NCBI RefSeq assembly: GCF_024362695.1
Contig: NC_065425.1
Coordinates: 5,647,001-5,711,000 of the forward strand
DNA: 64,000 bases
Source of the DNA: Pectinophora gossypiella
Taxonomy: Eukaryota > Arthropoda > Insecta > Lepidoptera > Gelechiidae
Direction of reading: 5' to 3'
Shown here one piece after another: positions 53,830-64,000 of this stretch (position 1 is its first letter; the number at the start of each line of letters is the position of its first letter). A program made the translations under genes and the position numbers. Below the pieces are notes generated by a model. That model had not been told where the DNA came from. It did not search any database and worked only from the letters and a program-made list of their open reading frames with translations.

Positions 53830-53935
53830 CCCATTGTAAGGTTCCAGGATGAAATCCAGCACGAGCCTAAACCAATGATTATCGAATTCATTTTTTTGGA
53901 TCTCATTTGCTCAGCGGTGAAGGAAAAACATGCTT
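53830..53935 (+). mobile_element. SINE-D fragment
   Basis: 'atccagcacgagcctaaacc' , 'aatgattatcgaattcattt' and 'tgctcagcggtgaaggaaaa' match 150-260. Confidence 0.6.
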
Positions 53936-54019
53936 GATAATTCCACTTGATATCAACTCAGAATTATGGTCTGAATCATCCCCCCTAAGTTTTCGGTACG
54001 GTGTCACTAACACCCTATA
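53936..54019. mobile_element. MITE-1, one half
   Basis: 'attccacttgatatcaactc' to 'gtgtcactaacaccctata'. The other half is missing. Confidence 0.7.
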
Positions 54020-54124
54020 AGTATATTGAAAATGTAAGAAGTTTTATTACTATTACAGAGTAGGTAGTATTAAACAGAATGACCAATTCAGTACAATTAT
54101 CACTACATAGTATAAATCAAAGTC

Positions 54125-54358
54125 GCTTTTTCTGTCCCTATATCCCTATGTACGCTTAAATGTTTAAAACTACGCAACGGATTTTAATGCGGATTTTTTT
54201 AATAGATAGAGGGATTCAAGAGAAAGGTTTATATGTATGATTACATTCGTAAAGATAGTGAAGAAATTCTGATATTTTTGAGGATTTTAATGTTATGTCG
54301 TAAATAATTTCATTTTTTCCTCAGCATTGCACCCGAGCGAAGCCGGGCGGGTCGCTAG
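54125..54358 (+). mobile_element. Helitron-like 3' end
   Basis: The text 'cgcaacggattttaatgcgg' leads to a terminal hairpin (cccgagcgaagccggg) shortly before ctagt. Helitrons end with a hairpin followed by CTRR and insert at AT; here ctag is followed by t. A 5' TC start cannot be fixed with certainty. Non-coding. Confidence 0.5.
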
Positions 54359-54604
54359 TTGATTATATTTTAATAAGATAACATTTTACGATCGTCTTAA
54401 TGTGCGGTAAGACTTAGATGTGTCAAAGTACGTAAGCTAGTGTTGTGATGTATCAGTCGATATTAGGTCGATCGATTATTTTCTATCTAACAGTAGGTAG
54501 TACTTCCGTAGTAGTATCACAGTTTGTATAAGAAATTAAACGAGAACGTTTTTGAATCACAAAAGACCATTCCAAATGGCAAAGTGGGCTATTTAAAGAG
54601 ACAA

Positions 54605-54722
54605 AAATCATCATCATCATCAATTTAAGAGCCACGCTCTTGTCGGTGTAGCATTTTCCATTCCACTCTATCAAAGGCCAATTCCTTGACTTCCCTATAA
54701 GACACGACGTTAACCTAAGAGA
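54605..54722 (-). mobile_element. RTE-like LINE 3' end, minus
   Basis: A catcatcat tail, 'aatttaagagccacgctctt', 'gtcggtgtagcattttccat' and 'ccctataagacacgacgtt' are the reverse of the RTE-type 3' end at 52625-52720. Confidence 0.65.
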
Positions 54723-55640
54723 CAAAAATAAACCGCTAAAAACTTTTCTATCCTAAAGTTTGAGCAGAGGCGTATGAAGCAAGATCTACATCATACGTAC
54801 ATACATACATAAACCTAACGCTTATGATCACTAACGAGGTACGTACCCCTATCGCTATGCTTCCTTAAAAGTTAACTTTATTTCCTCATACTTATAAGGC
54901 CCTTCCAACCTCTTCTATTCTGTGATTATACCACGGGGCCACCAGAAAACTGATTTGACTTTTTACGAAGCAGGAAAAAAAATCACTCCAATAAAACAAT
55001 TAAGGTACTAATGACGCGAAAACGTTGGAACTACTTCTGCCAAGGATCTAATACAAGACACTGGAGAGTATGGCTTTCAAAATTGTTATAGATTTTTATA
55101 CATTCGTACATAAAATCATGTTTGTAAATTCTTTTGATAAGAAATACATTATCGAATGTTCTTTTTGTAAAAATAAGTACCTACTATACACAAGACAGTC
55201 AAACGGTTTAGCTTATTTCTAGTAGAAATCTCTTCCAGTAGACCGGGAAAGAGTTAAACTTAAAATTAAATTAAAATTAAATAGGTTTTTTTAATTCCCT
55301 TTTTAATCATTCGTAGTTTAAGTAAGATAAATATAAGAGAATTTTCATATATTGTATGGGCCGTTATCCATGGCCTTGTTTTTCGATAAAAACGAATAAT
55401 AGTTAAGTAAGTGGAAATCTCTGGCCAATTTCACTACCACCCTGTATAATGACGTAGTTAATGAATGTACTCCAGTGTTCCTCTAGTTCTATGATCCAGT
55501 GCCCTCGTCTCGTATCTTGCCTGATATCATTAGGACACACGCCAAATTACTGCTATCTAACTAAGGTATGTTCAAATAAACAAGAAGTGATGCTCAGTAT
55601 TTACATTTAGGTTCATTATCCGATGGCAGCATATGTTTTT
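54723..55640. other. No recognisable gene
   Basis: A short catacgtacatacatac run lies near 54790, otherwise nothing I can assign. Confidence 0.45.
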
Positions 55641-55743
55641 TTTTACTTGGCTTATTGTACATTTGCCGCAGATGGTATTAACTACTTGGCCGGACAAATG
55701 GGGAGCGCTGAGGGCTCTCACTTGGTACAAAATTTAAGACAAC
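55641..55743 (+). mobile_element. SINE-F copy
   Basis: 'acttggcttattgtacattt', 'gcagatggtattaactactt' and 'gagcgctgagggctctcact'. It is followed directly by the 26 bp minisatellite. Confidence 0.5.
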
Positions 55744-55848
55744 AGGCCTGAGGGTGCCCAGTATGGCACAGGCCTGAGGGTGCCCAGTTGGGCACGGGCC
55801 TGAGGGTGCCCAGTTGGGCATAGGCCTGAGGGTGCCCAATTGGGCAGC
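55744..55848. repeat. 26 bp minisatellite, 4 units
   Basis: The unit begins ggcctgagggtgcccagt and ends in gggca plus a variable pair; four copies with small differences. Richer in G and C than the flanks. The frame over it (55678-55872, minus) is only a read-through of the repeat. Confidence 0.85.
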
Positions 55849-55934
55849 AGCATCTCTGACTACTCCAGTCATAATAGTTGGGAAAACTTATTGCATGTTT
55901 ATTTTAATATTTTCATTACTTTGAATGTTATGTT

Positions 55935-56215
55935 ACTGTCGTCCTGTGGTACATCGGCTTTGCTTCTCAATCGGGGAGCGCCGCCGGTTTGAACCCCGGT
56001 ACTGGACTTGCACAACTGAGTTGTTAATTTATCTTAAGTTCAGTTTTCAATAACACAGTTGGCTCGACCATTATAAGTAGAGGCCGATACGGTTCACCAC
56101 CTATCACGTTGGTCTAACAGAATGCTGGGTGAGGTGTGAGTACTTCGTTCATCTTAGCATGGACTCCACAACTCCCCAATCCCAATTGGAATATAGTCGT
56201 GAGCTGAAGTTATGT
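55935..56215 (+). mobile_element. SINE-E, full length
   Basis: A tRNA-like head with a B box (ggtttgaaccccggtac near 55986) is followed by 'gttggctcgaccattataag', 'cggttcaccacctatcacgt', 'gggtgaggtgtgagtacttc' and a tail with 'atagtcgtgagctgaagtta'. It is the reference copy for the SINE-E pieces in this window. Confidence 0.7.
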
Positions 56216-56226
56216 TCTCTTTCTCT

Positions 56227-56318
56227 TTATTGGAGTAGTGGAGTAATCGCCATTCCTCTCTTCTCTCCGCCAAATCCTTCACCTCCTGATACGACACGAC
56301 TTACACCTACTCTTTATT
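56227..56318 (-). mobile_element. RTE-like LINE 3' end piece
   Basis: 'ggagtaatcgccattcctct' and 'cacctcctgatacgacacga' equal the 3' coding end seen at 5375-5450. It lies between two SINE-E copies. Confidence 0.6.
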
Positions 56319-56455
56319 TGGCTCGACCATTATAGACGGCGATATGATTCACCACTATCTCATGGGTCTAACAGAAAGCTCGGTGCTTAGTTCGTCTTAC
56401 AATGGATGTACCTCTGAATACGCCAATCGGAATTAAATCGCTTAAGTTATGTTAT
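56319..56455 (+). mobile_element. SINE-E body, second copy
   Basis: 'ggctcgaccattatagacgg', 'gggtctaacagaaagctcgg' and 'gaattaaatcgcttaagtta'. Headless. Confidence 0.65.
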
Positions 56456-57289
56456 AATTTTGAAGTCCGTTAAAGGTCGACTACATCAAATAACGTTCAA
56501 TGACCCCTGAAGACGGCGAGGCCATTTTATCGAATTAGGTTTACGATCGTATTACAAATACTATGTGATGCATTACCATCTGAATAAGCGACAGTGATTT
56601 CAATCTGAAAGGTCAATAACCTCAGGCTGGGCTAGGCTGAACGGCCATTTCCTTTGCCGAATTGGTCAATGAAACAGTTTAGTGTTATTTATAACGCCGC
56701 AAACGGACCATTAGGACAATGATAAATGTTTTTTTCTTTTGTGTATTTTCTGCTATAAATGTAATCCGGTTATGTTTTATTGAACTCGGATTATGATTAC
56801 ACGGTTTAGTTTGGTCTGGTTTTAGGATCCCGAACCTCAAAAGGAAAACGGAACCTTTAAATAAATCACTTTGTTGTCTGTCCGAAAATCGTGAACGACG
56901 ATTTCTTCTGAATTACCCAACATAATTACTTTACCATAAACAACAAAATGTCCGCCATTTTCTAAAGAGGCTACATTTTTATTCTCGTTCGAAATCCTTA
57001 AAATACAAACGAGCTCTATCCACTTGCATTACCAACTATAAAATAGCTGAACCAATTCCAAGCAAAGCTTTTAGCGGAGAAATCTGTTCAAATGCATTAC
57101 ATTATTCATCAGAGAAATTCTTCACGAGCAGAACAGCAATAAACAATTGTAAGCTACAGGGAAGAAGGTAATAAGACCGCAGACAATTCGTCTCTATTAT
57201 AATAAACAGCATACAATTCATAAGAGATTTGCATTATCTCTTGTAAAGATAGTTAACTCAATTACTAACGAACAAATACTTTTCCTAGG
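56456..57289. other. No recognisable gene
   Basis: Nothing in this interval can be assigned. Confidence 0.45.
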
Positions 57290-57390
57290 ATATATTATAG
57301 GTTGAGAAACTTTAGTAGTTTTAGACGGATAAGACGTTTGACAGAAAACTATTTACCAAATGAAAAAAGAAATTTTTGAATTTTGAATAC
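57290..57390 (+). mobile_element. LINE 3' end, diverged
   Basis: 'ttgagaaactttagtagttt', 'tagacggataagacgtttga' and a 'tttttgaattttgaatac' tail match the end of 39358-39537. Confidence 0.5.
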
Positions 57391-58717
57391 AACTCACGCT
57401 CATAACCATTATTGGACAGAGCTAAAGTCACCAAAATAACGCGAGGAAAATGTTTTTTCACCTCTCCAACATGATGAGGATGCTTTTTCCGCGTAAAAAC
57501 AGTGGAGAAAAGCGCGGGAGACAAAATAGCTTTTTAATTTCGTAATTTAACCTCGGCTCACACACGTAAACAAACATAATAAGTACATTTATATATTTTT
57601 ATTATTTCTATTTATATAAGTTGGTATATATTTGTATATAGGTTAAGTATATAATAATTGTGTGTATGTTATATATTTATTTGCAAGTTTTTATTGGTAA
57701 GTCGTACTTATAGCTTGTACCCGCAATCTTTCAATTACAATATTTTTTCTCACTTTAAGCGATAAGACCGCCATTTGCCATGTACCATATCAAGAGTCTT
57801 TTTGTAATTATTTATTTTTATTTTGGTGTAATAAAGTATATTTTGTATTTGTATAAACATATTAACTTTTCTCTATTGTAGAATAAATAACTTTTTATGA
57901 TGAAATGAGTTCGCGTTTGACTACAATATCACTTGATGGAATAAAGACAAGGCCTAGTTTACCTAGAAAACTTCTAGATCATTCTAGTTTCTTAAGACCA
58001 AACTACAGTAAGGGCAGTTAGATACCACTTTATTATAAAACGGATCTATGGTCTCGTAGAATGATTCCTCCAAGCATAATGCCGAAATAGAACCTTACGT
58101 CTCTTGGTGCCATGGCCCTGCCCATATCACGTCAGAAAAAAATATTTTTAAATTGCCCCTTCAAAATTAGGTTTTCAATTTGTTTCCCATAGCAACAGTC
58201 TTAAGTAAATTGATGCCAAGGCAAGTCAAAAGATAAATGCAAAACAACTTGAACCGTAAGTGTATTATCCGCCCGTGGAAGAGGGAGAAAATAACCCAAA
58301 TGAAATTAAGCGGCGTAATCCTGTTAGAACATCTCTTATCTTAAGATAAATTTAATTTATTCGGTTGCTTGGGATATTTTGGTCAATATTCGTAGTAGAT
58401 ATTTCAATTCAATTCTTGATGAATGGCTTTTGGGTGATCACAATTCTGCCAGTGTCACGTTTGATAGTAAATATTTACAGTCCCGCTGGGTCGATATTTA
58501 ATAAACAATAATTACGACAATTTATTTCAACCAATCTTTTTAAACAAATATTGCGATAAAAATGTTGATCTAGTTTAAAAATCGAATATACAAAACTAAA
58601 AACAGATTGTTTTTTTTTTGAGGTTACATATACGTTTTACAATTAAATAGCTGACATTATTTTGAATTTGTCAGAAAATAAATTTGCTCTTTTGAAGCTT
58701 ACTTTATTTAAAAAAGC
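57391..58717. other. No gene; one LINE-type tail
   Basis: 'ttattttggtgtaataaagt' near 57830 resembles a LINE 3' end. The rest, including 57900-58700, is unassigned. Confidence 0.45.
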
Positions 58718-59000
58718 TTATTATAAGATTAATGATTATCTAATTTGGTAACCTTGGGTCTGCCCAAGGTTACCAAATGCAAGAAAAAGGCAAGAGGGAA
58801 AAACCACTGCTCAATTTTCCCTAAAAATAGCACAGAGGATGCTACACCGACAAGAACGTGGCTCTTAAATTAGTGACGATGTTAATGATTACCTAAGTGA
58901 TAAAAATGCCTGGTACTAAATATGTTCCTCTAGTTATTAAATAACTTGTAATGTGTATCTACATTCATGCAAAAGATGTGTTGCTGTTGCAGTTTCTCGT
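58718..59000 (+). repeat. Dispersed repeat, copy split by a LINE piece
   Basis: It matches 42028-42150 on both sides of an RTE-like insertion. The word ttaatgatta-t/c-ctaa is duplicated around the insertion (about 58728-58742 and 58883-58897, one mismatch). Confidence 0.65.
58743..58881 (+). mobile_element. RTE-like LINE 3' end inside the repeat
   Basis: It ends 'gaggatgctacaccgacaag', 'aacgtggctcttaaattag', tgacgatg, as at 52690-52732. The uninterrupted copy at 42028-42150 is the empty site. Confidence 0.7.
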
Positions 59001-60454
59001 CATATCTTCTTCTCAACTTACTTCTGTACATAACAGGTACGGAAACACTTTAACGTGCAGACGGAAAGCTGTTTCCACTAATTTTATAACTACCTAAGGG
59101 TATTCGTAGCTATAAAGTATATTTTATCCAGAAATAGTTCACCTTTCGTAACTCAAACCACACTTTTTGTATAGAAATAGAGCTGAACAGACATCGGTCG
59201 CAAGATGTCATTTTTGCACCCCTGATTTCCCAGGAGTACCTGACTATCACCGGACGAACGAATAGACTTCGCATTCTTGTCTTCTGAATTCGAATCTCCA
59301 CTATTCTTGGGAGAATCAAATGAGGTATAATGTCAATTCACTATTGGCATTTCTTGAATCTCTCTTATTGGCAACTCTGTGAATACCTTAAGCTTCAAAT
59401 CAAGTGATTAGATTCAAAAATCGTTTGATTTCTCAGTAGATATCGGAAACAAAGAACCGTGAGGTTTACTTCAGATTTTCTATTGTTTGAAGTACCTGAA
59501 TAGATTTAAGAATTAGCTTCCATAGTTTTTCATTTGACTTCAAGGGTAAATCTTGTGGTATATCAGTCAAAGTTTTGTAAAGATTATAAACTTTGTAGGT
59601 ACACAAGCAACTTGGATATAAAGTAAGTTTTATGTATTCTGAAAACATAAGTAAAATAAAATTTAAATCAGATTTAGTAATCGGTTCAAAAATTTGGTGA
59701 CGCAACCGTGGTATGACTGCCATGGTTGCACTATCAAAAAAGTTAGAAGAAAATAAAAATATTTGATTTTATTTAATAGTTTACACAAAAACAAGACGAT
59801 AACTATCCTTATATTATCCTTCATTAGCTCTACGTGTTCAAACCAACCGCTACCACATCGTGTAATAACCGCCTAAGTAAACAAATGTATAATTTAAATT
59901 CAATAATTTGAGAACTTTTATTAAACCTGGGACAACTTAAAACCACAAAATTTTTACTTGGTCTCTCAATGGGAACGCATACAAACAGAAATAGGTAGTG
60001 AGTTATTAGCTATGAGAAATGTACACAAGTTAGAAATTCATCTCCATAGTTACTAACTACTAAATAAATACCAAAGCGTTATGAACGACTTTATTTCTTA
60101 AACTTGATTACATAAAATATAAAGCCCAGTTCCCCGCTTGGCAGAAAATGTTATAAAATCCTATCCAGTAACAAAATAAGTCACACAAAGAGATCAAACA
60201 AATCAAAACAGCTCAAATTCAAAAACAGATTTGCGGTCACCGAAACGAAGTTGTACCTTTCCATTTCCGCTTTTATTGAGTTACTCCAAAGGTATGGCAA
60301 ATTGTCTTTGTCGAGTTATCAAAATTAATATTAACATTCCTGACTGTTAACTTTGTTAGTAACAGGAGTTTTCTAACTGCAGAGCAGATGTTGCGAAGTT
60401 CAAAATTAAAAGTTGAGGAGTCTGTTAAGAGAATTAAACCGATTACAAATTCTG
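59001..60454. other. No recognisable gene
   Basis: Short frames (59110-59319, 59466-59723, minus) have no recognisable motif. Nothing else supported. Confidence 0.45.
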
Positions 60455-61015
60455 TCTAGTAAATCTCCCTGCCTGGGCTGCAAACTGCTCTACGGTGGAG
60501 GGAAATGAGCATCAGACCTAAATAATAATTTCTGTCGCTGTACAGGGAGGTTCCCAAATCACCACGCCCTGAAATATTTACTCCGGCGTAGGCACGCTGT
60601 ACACTAAGGCTAGTGTCCGCCAAAATACCATGTGTCCTCGATCCTGCTGGGCTTAGTCGCTCATATGGAAATGGGTCAGGCGGACAATGGTGCACGCATA
60701 ATGGGCCATCTTAGAGTCTAAATACGGAAAACAGAGCCCACTAACTAACTGAGTCAGGCGGACTGACTTTGGTGCCTTGAAAGTACAGTAGGTGCTTGGG
60801 ACGCTACTTGCGTCAGCACCTTTGTCCCCAGTCACCTGAGTCGGACGGTTGAAATTCTGGGGCTGAAAAAGATTCGCGATGAATGGTCCGGGTTCCTGAT
60901 CTGCAGAGGTGAAAGCATTTGCGGCTGAGGTGGGCCGGCGATTGTGATTATGATGCTCGCTCCGGTTCATATCTTGCGCAACTGTTGTCGATCGCTATCC
61001 AGCGTGGAAACGCGG
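60455..61015 (-). other. GC-rich island of unknown origin
   Basis: About 560 bp clearly richer in G and C than its AT-rich flanks. Two overlapping minus frames of 105 and 79 codons (60653-60970, 60456-60695) lie end to end in different frames. I recognise no domain. It could be the remnant of a retroelement coding or leader region, a processed pseudogene or a host exon. No splice signals or coding pattern decide between these. Confidence 0.4.
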
Positions 61016-62088
61016 TGACATTAGGCGGCTAATTTTGACATGTCGTATGTGCATATGAACATCAATTAATTAATTTTAGATAAATTTAAAAAATGTTCAT
61101 TTAATTTATGACATTAGTTGATAAAAAGTTATTATCTTTGATTTAACGAATAAAATAAAATATATAATAAAAAAAGTCTAATAAAAAGTAAGAAATAATA
61201 TTTAGTGCAATACAATGTCAATGTCAATTTATAAAGTAATTTTATAATTAGATTAAATATTATCATTATTTTAATCCTGACAATCATATCATCGCATCGC
61301 TATTTTAGATAAGTAATGTAAAAGAGAAAAGTTCCGAATTTAAATTTTTATAGTTTTAATTATTCAGTGCTAATAATCGTTATCTTGAATTCAAGGCATC
61401 AGGCTGCGACGTCGTAAGTTATTTTATTATATCACGAAGCCAAACCAAGGCGTAGGCAACCCTTTTATTGTTCTGTGGTCTAAGTTAGAAAAAAAAAAAC
61501 GTTTTGGTGCACTTTTTTAATGAAAGAAACAGGTAAATGATTTAATATACATACAGATGTCAGTGTTCACATTTTACGTTCTTCATGTTTATTGGAAATA
61601 TTAAGTCCATTATGTATACATGCATTAGCCCTGATTCCTGCAGACATCTCCCAATTCCATTTTAAGTTATACCTGTTATCCTCCCGTCCGCCGAAAAAGA
61701 AAGGGATGGATGATTGACCTTTTTCCCAGCCATCATTATAATGCATCACTTCGCGACAATAATAGTATAAAAATACGTAATACCGGATTTCTACGGAAGT
61801 TGTCTCGAACAGTAAAAAGTTCTCGAATTTAAATAATCGAATTCACAATAATATTAAAATACATCATATCGATTTTATTTCTACTGGAGTCTGTAATCGA
61901 TTTGTTATATGAAAACAGACAATATTCAGAAACAGATCAGGAAAAAATAACAGTGTGTTTTCAGATACAACAATCAACAAAAGTTTTATCAGTCTTCCTG
62001 ACGATGCCAGGATATATTTCTAATTATCAGTTATGCTATATTTGTGTAATCCGATGCAGAAATGTTATTATCAAATTTTCACCACGTG
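61016..62088. other. No recognisable gene; very AT-rich
   Basis: 61040-61400 is extremely AT-rich. Near 61675-61710 there is a 'aaaaagaaagggatggatga' word also found near 63515. Confidence 0.45.
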
Positions 62089-62126
62089 AAAAACGTACGA
62101 TGTTAGAATTAACATCGTACGTTTTT
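62089..62126. repeat. Perfect 17 bp stem hairpin
   Basis: The left stem 62089-62105 (aaaaacgtacgatgtta), four-base loop gaat, and right stem 62110-62126 are fully complementary. The stem ends in a T run. It lies in a motif-free plus frame (61902-62306) that I do not call as a gene. Confidence 0.85.
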
Positions 62127-62671
62127 TTACCCTACATTCAGACAGATATATGGGCACGTTGCTCATTTGTGGGTATTTTACCCCACAGGTATTCATATAG
62201 CTACGACACATTTCAGTTTTCGAATGTGATTCAGAATTCAGAAATTATAATTATTCTCAATCTTATAAACTGCACCACATACCAAAATTGTCCCATAAAA
62301 CAATGATAGCATTATCCCTTCTATGAATTGCCCTTTCAAATTGCGAAGGTTAAGAGACTTTCGTCATAACCAAGAATGTTCTTTGGAAACTTTTGTGCCT
62401 TGCGAATAAAACCTTACATTTTTGATGAAGACTCCGAAGCTACACTGGGAAAGGGTTGTACAATGTTATTTTAAGGAATCATGCTGTTATTTTAGGTAAA
62501 GTATTGCTAAAGTTTTGTTTCGGATTTTATACCTTCTCATGGTGTTTTTGGATATAAGTTCGAAAGTTTTAAATGAAGTATAAATTTTATTTACAAAATT
62601 TATTAAAAGATAAACTATATAACTATAGTACATTAATTAATTACACACTTAAAAAATAAAATCAAAATTAA
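62127..62671. other. No recognisable gene
   Basis: Nothing in this interval can be assigned. Confidence 0.45.
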
Positions 62672-63110
62672 AATTAAATTGGTTGTATTTCAGTGGTTAG
62701 AAGATTGAAGATGTTAAATTGGTTGTAAGTATCTAAGTAATTATAAGATTGAAGATGTTAAACTGGTTGTACCTCGGTGGATATAATATTGAAGATGTTA
62801 AATTGGTTGTACCTCGGTGGATATAATATTGAAGATGTTAAACTGGTTGTACCTCGGTGGATATAATATTGAAGATGTTAAATTGGTTGTACCTCGGTGG
62901 ATATAATATTGAAGATGTTAAATTGGTTGTACCTCGGTGGATATAATATTGAAGATGTTAAACTGGTTGTACCTCGGTGGATATAATATTGAAGATGTTA
63001 AATTGGTTGTACCCCGATGTATATAATATTGAAAATATTAAATTGGTTGTACCTCAGTGGATATAAGATTGACGATGTGAAATTGGTTGTATCTCAGTGG
63101 GTATAAGTTT
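62672..63110. repeat. 40 bp minisatellite, about 11 units
   Basis: The unit reads ggttgtacctcggtggatat then aatattgaagatgttaaatt. The central seven or so units are nearly identical, and the outer units at both ends are more diverged. A t/c change (aaattgg or aaactgg) alternates irregularly between units. Confidence 0.95.
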
Positions 63111-63113
63111 ATG

Positions 63114-63307
63114 AAGTTTAAGTAGTACATACATACATAAACTCACGCCCGTAATCCCAAATGGGGTGGGCAGAGCCACAAGTAATCAAAGACAACTTGC
63201 AGCCACTGTTGATACGAAGTCCTAAGATGGATATGATGAACCTTATGGTGATAAGGGATCAGCCTATCGCCCATAACATAAAGTAAGTAACATAAGTTTA
63301 AGTAGTA
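63114..63307 (-). mobile_element. 5'-truncated LINE tail with 14 bp duplication
   Basis: The insert 63128-63293 (plus-strand catacatacataaactcac to cccataacataaagtaagta region) is flanked by aagtttaagtagta at 63114-63127 and 63294-63307. It matches the 3' part of 3488-3769. It abuts the end of the 40 bp minisatellite. Confidence 0.8.
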
Positions 63308-63500
63308 ACTCCTGCATATTACCAAGCATTTGGCTCACAATACGGAAATCTCAGGCTTGCATCTACGTACAGATATAACACAGAAATCCCTTTGTGATCC
63401 CCAGTTTATCTAGAACATTTGGTTCTTACGCTATTAAATAAAAGTTGACAATGGTACTGGTTTTAGTACACACCATCTAATTTTATTTTATGGTATACCC

Positions 63501-63747
63501 ATAATTTTCTTATCCACCAAAAAGAAAGGGATGGGTACTCGACTTATGTAACATACTTTAATTTTAAGCTGAATAAACAACCCTCTCAAAATTTTACATT
63601 GGGCAATAACATAGAATTAAGTTGACAGCACACGTCAAACGGGTTGCATATTTCATTCGCCCGGGTTATTGATTCATTCACTCATTCAATTTAAAAATAA
63701 GAGCTGTTTATCATCCGTCCCTTTAATTTTCGGTGGATAAGAAAATG
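63501..63747. mobile_element. Fold-back MITE-like element
   Basis: The left end 'ttttcttatccaccaaaaag' plus 'aaagggatggg' is the inverse of 'catccgtccctttaat' plus 'tttcggtggataagaaaat' at the right. About 180 bp of non-coding text lies between. Confidence 0.5.
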
Positions 63748-63750
63748 ACA

Positions 63751-63938
63751 GATACAATTTAAAATCAAAATATGTTTACAAACGTCTACATGTCATATAA
63801 TATATTTAAAGCATTTAAGTAAGTATATTATAAGTCCAATTTTGATACAACTTAAAATAAAATCAGATGTTTACAGATGTCTACATGTCATATATGTTAA
63901 AAGCATTTAAGTAAGTATATTATAAATCCAGTTTTTAA
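63751..63938. repeat. Tandem duplication, about 93 bp unit
   Basis: Two units (about 63751-63843 and 63844-63938) share 'gtctacatgtcatat' and 'gcatttaagtaagtatatta', with several differences. Confidence 0.75.
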
Positions 63939-64000
63939 TGAATAAAATATCAAGTACTTAAGTACTTACTTAAGTAAGTAGTATTTTTGCAAAAAGTGTG

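Noticed and set aside
55678..55872. Repetitive Pro/Thr-rich minus frame
   Set aside because: It is a translation of the 26 bp minisatellite.
61902..62306. 134-codon plus frame
   Set aside because: No recognisable domain, spans a perfect hairpin, no coding-like context; kept only as a note.
62672..63110. CRISPR-like array of 40 bp units
   Set aside because: Units are contiguous without unique spacers, and the genome is eukaryotic; it is a minisatellite.

Overview
The window looks like an intergenic, repeat-packed stretch of a moth or butterfly (Lepidoptera) genome. The reasons are the AT-rich background, many short tRNA-headed SINEs of the lepidopteran type (tails near 'acgtcccactgctgggc'), RTE-type and CR1/Jockey-like LINE 3' ends, fold-back MITEs, a mariner element and a BEL/Pao LTR retrotransposon. 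I could not support any host protein-coding exon. The only two long intact reading frames, 351 and 1782 codons, belong to transposable elements. SINE family labels A to F and MITE labels used below are mine.

Layout. 1-17.8 kb: solo and nested SINEs (A-F), 5'-truncated LINE 3' ends, a GC-rich hairpin at 7.4-7.5 kb, and a 0.8 kb fold-back element at 8.2-9.0 kb. 17.85-28.29 kb: the main structural feature, a large near-perfect palindrome. Left arm 18777-22702 and right arm 23061-28287 flank a 358 bp spacer. A 926 bp block just outside the left arm (17849-18774) is a direct copy of 22623-23548. Only the right arm carries a complete mariner (26863-28157) with an intact transposase; the left arm has the matching empty TA site at 18905-18906. 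28.3-32.0 kb: a second fold-back element that itself carries a small MITE, then more SINEs. 32063-39145: a complete BEL/Pao element on the minus strand, with apparently identical 649 bp LTRs, a perfect 5 bp target duplication (accgt) and one uninterrupted Gag-Pol frame. 39-60 kb: truncated LINEs, SINEs nested in each other, four copies of a long-TIR MITE, a duplicated 0.46 kb segment flanked by a 59 bp direct repeat, a Helitron-like 3' end and a 26 bp minisatellite. 60.4-64 kb: a GC-rich island of unknown origin, a 40 bp minisatellite, a LINE tail with a 14 bp target duplication, and a short tandem duplication at the edge.

How the parts work together. There is no pathway here; the window is a record of insertions. 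Mariner and BEL/Pao look recent and could encode working enzymes. The SINEs and truncated LINEs would have moved in trans using LINE enzymes, and the fold-back MITEs in trans using DNA transposases. Nesting order can be read at many points because an empty copy of the target is present elsewhere in the window. All calls are by eye from sequence and motifs. Boundaries of diverged repeats are uncertain by tens of bases.
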